64,000 nucleotides of DNA, taken from contig NZ_JAKKCM010000004.1 of the NCBI RefSeq assembly GCF_021728395.1, forward strand, positions 62,001 to 126,000, in the 5' to 3' direction. A program made the position numbers and the translations under genes. This document shows positions 38,401 through 44,741 of the stretch, in pieces. Below the pieces are notes generated by a model that was not told where the DNA came from, ran no database searches, and saw nothing but the letters and a program-made list of their open reading frames with translations. Every line of letters starts with the position of its first letter. The first letter of the stretch is position 1. Origin of the DNA: Vibrio sp. J1-1. Its GTDB lineage: Bacteria > Pseudomonadota > Gammaproteobacteria > Enterobacterales > Vibrionaceae.

Positions 38401-38480
38401 AATCCAGCTTGTTCAAGCTCTTTTAAAAAAATCAGAACAAGAGGGTCGACGTCAGTTTGCGAGTGTAATCTTGGTAACAT
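35445..38480 (-). CDS. ydiJ: D-2-hydroxyglutarate dehydrogenase YdiJ type (FAD, Fe-S)
   Basis: Large fused oxidoreductase of 1011 residues. An FAD-binding PCMH domain comes first (SPRGGGTGTNGQS near residue 76, later ATIGGMVNTDASGQGS). An FAD-linked oxidase C-terminal domain follows (MWGEHGKGFRSEYGPEFF). Next is a ferredoxin domain with CLACKACASQCPIKVD (about residues 668-683), and last a CCG-type domain (GCCGMAGTFGHE near 947). YdiJ oxidises D-2-hydroxyglutarate, a by-product of serine synthesis, and passes electrons to the respiratory chain. AGGA precedes the ATG. It is monocistronic. Confidence 0.92.
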   Translation of the reverse strand: MLPRLHSQTDVDPLVLIFLKELEQAGFTGDIESQYSSRLAVATDNSVYQQLPQAVVHPKTTQDVALIGQLSNKEKYERITFSPRGGGTGTNGQSLTKGIVVDLSRHMNKVLEINEEEGWVRVQTGVIKDQLNDAVRPYGYFFSPDLSTSNRATIGGMVNTDASGQGSLKYGKTSDHVLSLQAVFADGSILESDLSHGYPKEGEFAATALSVTESVCREKRQQINDKFPPLNRFLTGYDLKNALNEEDDSFDITRVLCGAEGSLAFITEAKLNLTRIPKVRTLVNVKYNSFDSALRNAPLMVQANAMSVETVDSKVLNLAKQDIVWHTVSDLITDVPDKEMLGINMVEYAGEDAEEIASQVAALTAKLDTMLATEEAGVIGYQVCDDVASIGRIYNMRKKAVGLLGAAKGRAKPVPFAEDTCVPPENLADFIAEFRELLDGKSLNYGMFGHVDAGVLHVRPALDLCDPQQEALMHELSDEVVKLVAKYGGLMWGEHGKGFRSEYGPEFFGEELFTELRRVKAAFDPHNKMNPGKICTPLDSDAELVKVTDTKRGYFDRQIDVQVRDSFKQAMECNGNGLCFNYDTSSPMCPSMKVTADRRHSPKGRAGLVREWLRQLTEQGIDILDLEKQALESKSSIKTMIDRVRHSINRRHEYDFSHEVYEAMNGCLACKACASQCPIKVDVPSFRSRFLNIYHSRYQRPAKDYLVANIETMLPLMAKAPSVVNSVIKQSWVKSLTASTVGYVDAPLLSVPTLQKRIESLTSAYDLNALSGLSSEEKSKYVLIVQDPFTSYYDAEVVEDFVKLARKLGMNPVLLPFKPNGKAQHIKGFLRQFSETAMDTAKFLSLVADLGIPMVGVDPALVLCYRDEYNEVLGNKRGEFDVLTAHEWLYPRLENFAAVEAAQQEPWYLFAHCTEKTKMPNAEKEWGAIFAHFGAVLNTVPVGCCGMAGTFGHEVDKLEMSKDIYNLSWKPNLDKLDNERCLITGYSCRSQVKRFEGTKPKHPVQALLTLI

Positions 38481-38743
38481 TTGCTTCCTGCCCCTACGAC
38501 GCTGATCCTATCAGCTGCGGGTTATCTAATTATTTTACTCAATCCTCAAGCTGCTTTTCGAAAGAGTCTCGAGACAGGCAGTAGAGTTAGAGTGGAGTGG
38601 TTTGCTTCGGGTCTCGTCACTTTACAACATTTGAAAAAGCGATTAAATCAGAATCTCAATACAATATTGAAACTTATGCTTTATTTCTTGGCTATTAATG
38701 CCTTACATTGAGAAAAAATCGCCTTTCTAAATGAGCTTTCAGA

Positions 38744-39424
38744 ATGAAAAAGAATAAAGTAGTAACCACAGAAGATATCCTTTTAAAACTTTGCCAATCA
38801 GTTTCTGGCGTCCTTACCTCTGCCACCTCATCCCAAGTAAACTATTCCGCCATGGTGCAAAAGATCAATAAAACCAGCCTTAAGCCAGATTTCGGTTGTT
38901 TTGTCTTGTTTGATGGTGGATTCACCGGCTTAGTTGTCATTAACTTTACTGCCAAAGCTGCACTAGAGATCTATACCAATTACATGCGCAATATGGGGAT
39001 GCCTGAAGAAGAGCTCGCGATCTCACATACATCCGATGAAGTGGCCGATGTGCTTGGTGAACTGATGAATCAATTAGTGGGTGATTTTACCAATAAAATT
39101 CGCAAAGAGTTGCAAACAATCATCACGCAAAATCAGCCTAAAATGCTGTCACTGAATAAACAGGTAATCTTGCAGGTAGACACCAACCTTGATCGCCCTC
39201 AGGCGCGTCGTGTGACTTTCTCTACCGCAAATAACAACATCTTTTACCTTGAACTGGCGATGGATAAAACTGAATTCATTCAGCTTGAAGAATTTGAAAT
39301 CGCAGAAGACGAAAACCCAGATGATATTCTGGAAGCCACCCGTAAGAAAATGGCAGAACAAGAAACGCAGCAATCACACGCTAAAGATGACGCCAATGAC
39401 TTGTTAAACCAACTAGGCTTATAG
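38744..39424 (+). CDS. DUF3334 family protein (CheX-like)
   Basis: Protein of 226 residues of the DUF3334 family found in vibrios and shewanellas. The central part, SDEVADVLGELMNQLVGDFTNKIRKEL (in parts, about residues 95-120), is shaped like the 'E-x-x-N' helix of CheX/CheC-type phosphatases, where Glu and Asn form the active site. The sequence here has DVLGELMNQL, so E and N are present at that spacing. A link to phosphoaspartate removal is my inference; no function is published to my knowledge. The ribosome site is weak. Confidence 0.75.
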   Translation: MKKNKVVTTEDILLKLCQSVSGVLTSATSSQVNYSAMVQKINKTSLKPDFGCFVLFDGGFTGLVVINFTAKAALEIYTNYMRNMGMPEEELAISHTSDEVADVLGELMNQLVGDFTNKIRKELQTIITQNQPKMLSLNKQVILQVDTNLDRPQARRVTFSTANNNIFYLELAMDKTEFIQLEEFEIAEDENPDDILEATRKKMAEQETQQSHAKDDANDLLNQLGL

Positions 39425-39492
39425 CAACGTACAGTGTCGTTGTCCCTCAGCATCAGAGAAATCTTACCTACTGAATAGGGTGTAGAAATACC

Positions 39493-39520
39493 ACGCTCCG
39501 GTTCGCAACGGGGCGTTTCC
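39493..39520 (+). terminator. Terminator after the DUF3334 gene
   Basis: Stem ACGCTCCG / CGGGGCGT (one G-T pair) with an eight-base loop, then TTTCCCC. The tail is short. Confidence 0.55.
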
Positions 39521-39614
39521 CCTTCGTTAAAAAGTCGCATTGTATTTCGTTTTTATGTCAAAAAAGGTAATATATCTGACTTCATAAATTTTCTGCTCTC
39601 GTAATTGGTTGTCG

Positions 39615-40310
39615 ATGGATAAACAAAAAGCCCTGAAAAAAATCGCCAAGTGTTTAGAACTGGGTAACTCTGCCAACGTCAATGAGGCCGCTAACGCCAT
39701 CAAGATGGCGCACCGCCTGATGATGAAGTACGGTCTGGACAAAGATGATATTGAGTTCATCAAAATGGGGAAAACACAATCTTCCCATCTGTTACCCGCG
39801 AACATAAGTTCTACCATTTTGCGAGTGATTCGTGGTATCAACACCAAGTTTGGCGTTGAAGCGGTTCTGCTGAATCACAAAGGGCTTAAACGCGTTGAAT
39901 TTATTGGTGAAGCCGACCGTGCGATTTTCGCCGCCTTTGCGTTCGATATTATCTATCGCGAGATGAACGAAAGTACCGGCCAATTCCGTAATAGTTTTGC
40001 TGGTAGTGGCACTTCGTCTATGGAAGTAACACGCCGCGTGAATTCATTTGTTTCAGGCTGGGTGGAAGGGGCAATTGAAAAGCTACCGGTGATCTCCCCT
40101 GACGAAGAGTCGGCCAACAAAATTAACGACTATATCGACAAAGAATTCAAAAACATCGATCGCGAAACGTTCAAGAAACAACTTAAAGAAGCGATGAAAA
40201 ACTTAACCGCAGACTATGAAGTTGGCTTGAAAAAGGGCCGAAAAGTTTCGGTGAACCGCGGTGTTGGTGGTGAGCAAGCAAGGAAAATGCTGGATAATCA
40301 CTCGGAGTAA
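39615..40310 (+). CDS. DUF2786 family protein
   Basis: Protein of 231 residues. The first 40 residues are the DUF2786 domain (KALKKIAKCLELGNSANVNEAANAIKMAHRLMMKYGL, in parts), a short helical unit also seen in phage and plasmid proteins. The rest, with an HxxxN-free globular part (REMNESTGQFRNSFAGSG, FVSGWVEGAIEKL), is conserved in vibrios. The ATG at 39615 is preferred to a TTG six bases upstream. Function is unknown, and no phage genes surround it. Confidence 0.78.
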   Translation: MDKQKALKKIAKCLELGNSANVNEAANAIKMAHRLMMKYGLDKDDIEFIKMGKTQSSHLLPANISSTILRVIRGINTKFGVEAVLLNHKGLKRVEFIGEADRAIFAAFAFDIIYREMNESTGQFRNSFAGSGTSSMEVTRRVNSFVSGWVEGAIEKLPVISPDEESANKINDYIDKEFKNIDRETFKKQLKEAMKNLTADYEVGLKKGRKVSVNRGVGGEQARKMLDNHSE

Positions 40311-40513
40311 CCTCCTTAATTCCTCAAATAAGCCAAATAATTTTAACTGCGTAGCAAATATGTTGAAGTTATTTGGCCTAAGTAAGACAATTCTTACACT
40401 TTTCTGGACCCATCTTACTTTCAGCTAACAAAAATCGATAACGACTGATTAATAATTTAGGTCTAATCTTATAAAACAGCGTTTCGCCTCACTTTTTATA
40501 CGGAGATTTTCCC

Positions 40514-41182
40514 TTGAAAAAGCTGTCTATCGCACTTGCTCTAGTGCTTGCTCTTACAGGCTGTGAAGCCACTCAACGTCAAAATGCCACTACTGGTGAA
40601 TACGAAACCAACTCGACGACTCTAGGCGCCATAACAGGTGCTGTTGCTGGTGCAGCGATCGGGTTGGCGACGGGTGATAATGCCAAAGAGCGTCGTCAAC
40701 GTGCTTTGATTGGCGCTGCCGCCGGTGGAGCAACAGGTGCTGGTGTGGGTTACTACTTTGACCAGCAAGAAGCCGCATTACGTCGAGAGTTGTTGAATTC
40801 TGGCGTACAAGTGCAACGCGTTGGTGAAAACCAGCTTCTGCTTCGCATGGAAAACGGCATCGGCTTTGCTACAGACTCTTACCAACTTGATTATGGCATC
40901 CATAACACCCTTCGCGGTGTCGCGCGTATCCTTGTTGAATACCCAGATACCAGCCTTGTGATTGACGGATACACTGACAGCACAGGCAGTGAGTCACACA
41001 ACCAGTCTCTATCTGAAAATCGCGCAGAATCGGTACGTCAGTTCCTGATTCAACAAAATGTTGCGTCTGGACGTGCAATTGCACGCGGCTACGGTGAACG
41101 TAACCCACTTTGTTCAAATCAAACAACCGAAGGTCGCGCTTGTAACCGCCGTGTAGAAATCCAAATCTTGCCTCTGAAGTGA
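40514..41182 (+). CDS. OmpA-family lipoprotein with glycine zipper (YiaD-like)
   Basis: Lipoprotein of 222 residues. The signal peptide ends in the lipobox LTGC (Cys17). A glycine-zipper region follows (GAITGAVAGAAIGLATG and ALIGAAAGGATGAGVGYYF, about residues 38-77), then an OmpA-like peptidoglycan-binding domain (about 105-220) with IDGYTDSTGSESHNQSLSENRAE (in parts). It should tie the outer membrane to murein. The start codon is TTG, supported by GGAG eight bases upstream and by the signal peptide. The sequence is typical of YiaD-type proteins. Confidence 0.9.
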   Translation: MKKLSIALALVLALTGCEATQRQNATTGEYETNSTTLGAITGAVAGAAIGLATGDNAKERRQRALIGAAAGGATGAGVGYYFDQQEAALRRELLNSGVQVQRVGENQLLLRMENGIGFATDSYQLDYGIHNTLRGVARILVEYPDTSLVIDGYTDSTGSESHNQSLSENRAESVRQFLIQQNVASGRAIARGYGERNPLCSNQTTEGRACNRRVEIQILPLK

Positions 41183-41223
41183 TTTGATAGCACCATTAGG
41201 TAATTAACAATAATTACCGGAAC

Positions 41224-41247
41224 AGGCCTAGAAACACGTCTAGGCCT
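41224..41247 (+). promoter_or_regulatory. Perfect hairpin just before the Sel1/J-domain gene
   Basis: AGGCCTAGA pairs perfectly with TCTAGGCCT around a six-base loop. There is no T tail. It ends 9 bases before the ATG at 41257, which has no clear ribosome site. Confidence 0.55.
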
Positions 41248-41256
41248 GACATATCA

Positions 41257-42213
41257 ATGTCTTTCAGAACCGTCTTTAGCATTACCTTGAGCACTTTCTT
41301 CTCAGGTCTCGTATTCGCCTCACAGTCCCCTCCTTCAGCGGAAGAACAATTTAAACTGGCAATGCAGACAGATTCAACGTCGCCGGCAGAAGTTCGCTAC
41401 TGGTTAGAACAATCCGCAAACCAAGGCTACCTACCCGCGCAAAAACAGTTAGCGAAAGATTTAACTCAGGGACTAACAGGTTCAGTATCCTACCCTCAAG
41501 CCGCCTACTGGTTTAGTTCAATAGCTCTGAGTGACCCAACAGATAGTGGTTACGCTCTTGCCAGTTTTTTGGAAGAGCACCAGCAGAACATTACCACCGA
41601 TGATTTAATCGAAGCATGGTATCAACTTGCCGCAAAGCAAAACAAAGATGCAGAAACCGCGTATAACCATTTCCTTGAGCAACGTTTTAATCTGCTAAGA
41701 GCCAAACAAGTATCGGCAATTGCTGAGTTGGACCAAAGCACCGCTGAAGCGCAACCAATTCAATCAAACCGGAATAACCAAGCGAAAGGGTTGAGCGTCG
41801 AGACAGTTCTTGCGATTGGTATCTGCGGGTTGATGCTAAGCGCTGGCTGGTTTGGGTATAAAAAACAACAACGGAACCGAAAACTTCAATTGGTTGATGA
41901 AGAAAATCGAACCCGACAACTGGATTTACAGGTGAAAGAGTTGGAGTTCACCAATAGACAATTAAAGCAACAGTTAGAGCAGGTATTTAGAGAGTTTAAG
42001 AAAGCCAAATCTGAATCAGTCCCCCATGATCTGACCATTGCTTGTGCTATGTTTGGTTGCACTCCGAATTCGATACCGGAGCCTCAAGCGATAAAGCTAC
42101 GTTATCGTCAATTATCCAAGCTTTACCATCCCGACGCTCGAGGAAGTGAAGTCGAGATGAAACGTCTGAATCAAGCCTTTAGAATAATCACACAAAATGT
42201 TACAAATGCGTAA
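41257..42213 (+). CDS. Sel1-like / transmembrane / J-domain protein
   Basis: Protein of 318 residues with an unusual layout. A signal-like N-terminus (about 1-22) is followed by Sel1-type repeats (about 42-130, with AEVRYWLEQSANQGYLPAQKQL, in parts, and YPQAAYWFSSIAL). A membrane helix lies at about 181-200, then a charged coiled coil (about 205-255). A C-terminal J domain ends it, with the HPD motif at 291-293 in YHPDARG. The J domain should recruit DnaK in the cytoplasm, while the Sel1 part faces the periplasm. I know no named homologue. No Shine-Dalgarno is visible. Confidence 0.7.
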   Translation: MSFRTVFSITLSTFFSGLVFASQSPPSAEEQFKLAMQTDSTSPAEVRYWLEQSANQGYLPAQKQLAKDLTQGLTGSVSYPQAAYWFSSIALSDPTDSGYALASFLEEHQQNITTDDLIEAWYQLAAKQNKDAETAYNHFLEQRFNLLRAKQVSAIAELDQSTAEAQPIQSNRNNQAKGLSVETVLAIGICGLMLSAGWFGYKKQQRNRKLQLVDEENRTRQLDLQVKELEFTNRQLKQQLEQVFREFKKAKSESVPHDLTIACAMFGCTPNSIPEPQAIKLRYRQLSKLYHPDARGSEVEMKRLNQAFRIITQNVTNA

Positions 42214-42390
42214 AAATTTAATAATCATTAGAATCCATAATCTTTCAAGCCCCACACACAGGGATCTGTAATCGATTCCCCTCTCAAAACAATTAACAGA
42301 CATTTAACCTCACCCACTTATTTGTGTCATAATGTGCTGCGAAAAATAACACCTAAAGACTCTAATTTTTCTAGGTGGGGAGAAAAATCA

Positions 42391-42576
42391 ATGTTCACTG
42401 AAGAAGGCACCTGTGATTGGTGTAAGAAACCAGCTCTTATCACGCGACATGACTATTTAGATGGTAAACATCATAATTCGTGTAAATCTTGTTACGATAT
42501 GGCGAAAATCGATGTCCGCCTATTTAACCAAGGTGAATTGCAAATGCGTGAGCGTATGACTCAACGCGCAAGCTGA
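42391..42576 (+). CDS. Small zinc-ribbon-like protein
   Basis: Protein of 61 residues. The frame is open 23 codons upstream, but the ATG at 42391 follows GTGGGGAG with good spacing and gives a compact protein. Two cysteine pairs, CDWC (about residues 8-11) and CKSC (about 32-35), suggest one bound zinc. The rest is polar (HHNSCKSCYDMAKIDVRLF). I do not recognise a named family. A terminator follows, so it is a free-standing gene. It may bind nucleic acid or a protein, but that is unknown. Confidence 0.7.
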   Translation: MFTEEGTCDWCKKPALITRHDYLDGKHHNSCKSCYDMAKIDVRLFNQGELQMRERMTQRAS

Positions 42577-42602
42577 AAAATTCAAATCAATGGAACTGAA
42601 TT

Positions 42603-42631
42603 CTAAAGGCGCCTCATCGGCGCTTTTTTGT
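42603..42631 (+). terminator. Terminator after the zinc-ribbon gene
   Basis: GCGCC/GGCGC stem with a five-base loop, followed by TTTTTTG. Confidence 0.8.
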
Positions 42632-42945
42632 TGTCTGCTAATCTCCACCGCCTTGGGCCTTGGGTCCCGCCAAACACAGTAAAAAGCACTGTATAGACTG
42701 ATCATAACTACTGTATATACAGTGCTTTTCTTAACTTGATACCCAGCTAATACTGTTAGTTACTTCACATTTCATAAGCCGTATCAAATATATCACCTAG
42801 AATTAAACTCTTTATATTTCATTCTGTTAAATATAATTTCCAACAGAATGACGCAAATACATTGCCTCAAAAAGCATAAAAACCAGTTGATCGATTTTCT
42901 AAAACAAACTACTGTATATACACACAGCATGCATAAAGGAACAGT
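42632..42945. promoter_or_regulatory. Upstream region of the SulA-like gene
   Basis: A 314-base gap. AAAAGCACTGTATA (42682-42695) is matched exactly by TATACAGTGCTTTT (42716-42729), giving a 14-bp inverted repeat with T/A tails on both strands. A perfect 14-base palindrome, ACTGTATATACAGT (42710-42723), overlaps its right arm. The LexA box follows at 42912. No gene is supported. Confidence 0.6.
42912..42927. promoter_or_regulatory. LexA (SOS) box
   Basis: CTGTATATACACACAG fits CTGT-N8-ACAG, with the TATATA-like centre of gamma-proteobacterial LexA boxes. It ends 18 bases before the ATG of the SulA-like gene. Confidence 0.88.
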
Positions 42946-43341
42946 ATGATGCAGCTACACGGTCAACCTCAAACATACTCTCGTTACAATGTACTGGCAC
43001 AAGCTACTCAACCTATGAATGTTTCCAACCAGCTTCTTTCTAAGCTGGCTGTACTTTCTCAGCAGAAACAATGGATTTTATTTACGTCTGAGTGTCCTCG
43101 TCCTAACTTTGATCAGCTCACTGCTTCCAATATTTGTTGTAAAAACGTCATTCAGATGAAGCCATCCCAACAGCTTTCTGAAGTCGAGATTGTAATTAAA
43201 GCGATACGCTCAGGTAACGCCAGTGCGGTTGTCGCATCAAATGACATAGCTCCGATTAATCAGTCTATGCTGCGTGATATTGGCCTACGTTATCAGTGTG
43301 AAGTCTTTTTCGTCGAAGGCAGAGTAAACCAGTATCACTAA
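42946..43341 (+). CDS. sulA: SulA-like cell-division inhibitor
   Basis: Protein of 131 residues, shorter than E. coli SulA (169) because the N-terminus is trimmed. The conserved core is visible: LLSKLAVLSQQKQWILFTS, KNVIQMKPSQQLSEVEIVIKAIRSGNASAVVAS (in parts). SulA blocks FtsZ polymerisation during the SOS response. A LexA box lies directly upstream. The last residues are QYH; the C-terminal histidine of E. coli SulA is needed for Lon recognition, so turnover is probably the same. Two ATGs in tandem (42946 and 42949) leave the start uncertain by one codon. The call depends on family likeness plus the SOS box. Confidence 0.85.
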   Translation: MMQLHGQPQTYSRYNVLAQATQPMNVSNQLLSKLAVLSQQKQWILFTSECPRPNFDQLTASNICCKNVIQMKPSQQLSEVEIVIKAIRSGNASAVVASNDIAPINQSMLRDIGLRYQCEVFFVEGRVNQYH

Positions 43342-43422
43342 TAAGTTCGACGTTATCCATCCTGCATCTCGCCTCCTTTCCAAGGAGGCTTTTTTACCTA
43401 TTACTGAGAGAATCAACAAATC

Positions 43423-43438
43423 AAGCAAACGTTTGCTT
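43423..43438. promoter_or_regulatory. PurR box before purC
   Basis: AAGCAAACGTTTGCTT is a perfect 16-base palindrome that fits the PurR consensus. A TATGAT -10-like hexamer follows at 43467-43472. Confidence 0.85.
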
Positions 43439-43556
43439 TTTCTCTGGCGAGTTAAAATAGTTCTGGTATGATGCCCACATTCGATTTATTCAGCTGCTTA
43501 CTTTAGCTGAATATCTTCTCTTTATGACGTTTGATTAAGATGATAGGAATGTCGCA

Positions 43557-44660
43557 ATGAGCCTTGCTAATCAAGTACTTGCCGTCAATGACGACCTGCC
43601 AATTCGCACTCACAAACCCGTTCACAGCGGTAAAGTTCGTTCAGTTTACTGGTTAACTGAAGAAGACAGCGCCCGCCTGATCAAAGAAAAAGGATACGAC
43701 GTTGCCCCAGACGCGCCTCTGGCGATCATGGTGATCAGCGACCGTATTTCTGCTTTTGATTGTATTTGGCATGGAGAAGGCGGTCTGAAAGGTGTGCCGG
43801 GTAAAGGTGCCGCGTTAAACGCCATCTCGAACCACTGGTTTAAGCTATTTAAAGACAACGGCCTGGCTGATAGCCATATCTTAGATATTCCTCACCCGTT
43901 CGTTTGGATCGTGCAGAAAGCAAAACCAGTTAAAATTGAAGCGATTTGCCGTAAGTACATCACAGGTTCAATGTGGCGTGCATACGCAAATGGTGAGCGC
44001 GAGTTCTGTGGCATTCAGCTTCCAGAAGGTTTGGAAAAAGACAAAGCTCTACCAGAGTTATTGATGACACCTTCTACAAAAGGCATTTTAACAGGCATTC
44101 CGGGCGTACCAGAAGCGGACGACGTGAACATCACGCGTAAGAACATCGTAGATAACTTCGAAGCGTTTAACTTCTCTAGTGCCGAAGATATTGCACTGTA
44201 CGAAAAGCTATTGAAAGAAGGCTTTAATGTAATCAGCAATGCGCTAGAAGTGATTGACCAAATCTTCGTCGATACGAAGTTTGAGTTTGGTTATGTTCAC
44301 GATGCAGCAGGAAACGAAAAACTGATTTACATGGATGAAGTGGGCACACCAGATTCTTCACGTATTTGGGATGCAAAAGAGTATCAGGCGGGTAATATCG
44401 TTGAGAACTCAAAAGAAGGTTTCCGTCAGTTCCTGTTGAACCACTTCCCTGACCCAGATATCTTGCTGAATAAAGAGCGTATGCCTGAGCGTGAAGCACT
44501 GGCTCGTGATAACGAACTGCCAGTTGAGTCATTGATGGACATTTCGAAGACTTACATTGGTATCGCAGAAAAAATTACTGGCAAACCAATCACGCTAAGC
44601 GAAAATCCAAAAGCTGAGATCATTGATGTGCTTGCCAAAGAGTACGGTTTAATCGACTAA
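43557..44660 (+). CDS. purC: SAICAR synthetase, long form
   Basis: Protein of 367 residues, the long PurC type of vibrios and relatives; the E. coli enzyme has 237. It joins aspartate to CAIR to give SAICAR, step eight of purine synthesis. Core motifs are [11 protein letters not shown] (about residues 23-33), [10 protein letters not shown] (about 59-68), [18 protein letters not shown] and [15 protein letters not shown]. The extra length lies in insertions and the C-terminal region. AGGA precedes the ATG. The upstream PurR box places it under the same control as purT. Confidence 0.95.
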   Translation: MSLANQVLAVNDDLPIRTHKPVHSGKVRSVYWLTEEDSARLIKEKGYDVAPDAPLAIMVISDRISAFDCIWHGEGGLKGVPGKGAALNAISNHWFKLFKDNGLADSHILDIPHPFVWIVQKAKPVKIEAICRKYITGSMWRAYANGEREFCGIQLPEGLEKDKALPELLMTPSTKGILTGIPGVPEADDVNITRKNIVDNFEAFNFSSAEDIALYEKLLKEGFNVISNALEVIDQIFVDTKFEFGYVHDAAGNEKLIYMDEVGTPDSSRIWDAKEYQAGNIVENSKEGFRQFLLNHFPDPDILLNKERMPEREALARDNELPVESLMDISKTYIGIAEKITGKPITLSENPKAEIIDVLAKEYGLID

Positions 44661-44692
44661 ACTATTCGATAGCGATACTCAAGGTTCTGATA

Positions 44693-44723
44693 CAAAAAGT
44701 CCGCATCAATGCGGACTTTTTTC
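44693..44723 (+). terminator. purC terminator
   Basis: Perfect stem AAAAAGTCCGCA / TGCGGACTTTTT with a four-base loop and a T6 tail. It can also serve the convergent PhoD gene. Confidence 0.92.
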
Positions 44724-44741
44724 GATCTACTTTCAACCAAA

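Noticed and set aside
39615..40310. DUF2786 protein as a sign of a prophage
   Set aside because: The domain does occur in phages, but all neighbours are chromosomal and no other phage gene is present.
42710..42723. ACTGTATATACAGT as a second LexA box
   Set aside because: Half sites are four bases apart instead of eight; kept only as a palindrome of unknown role.
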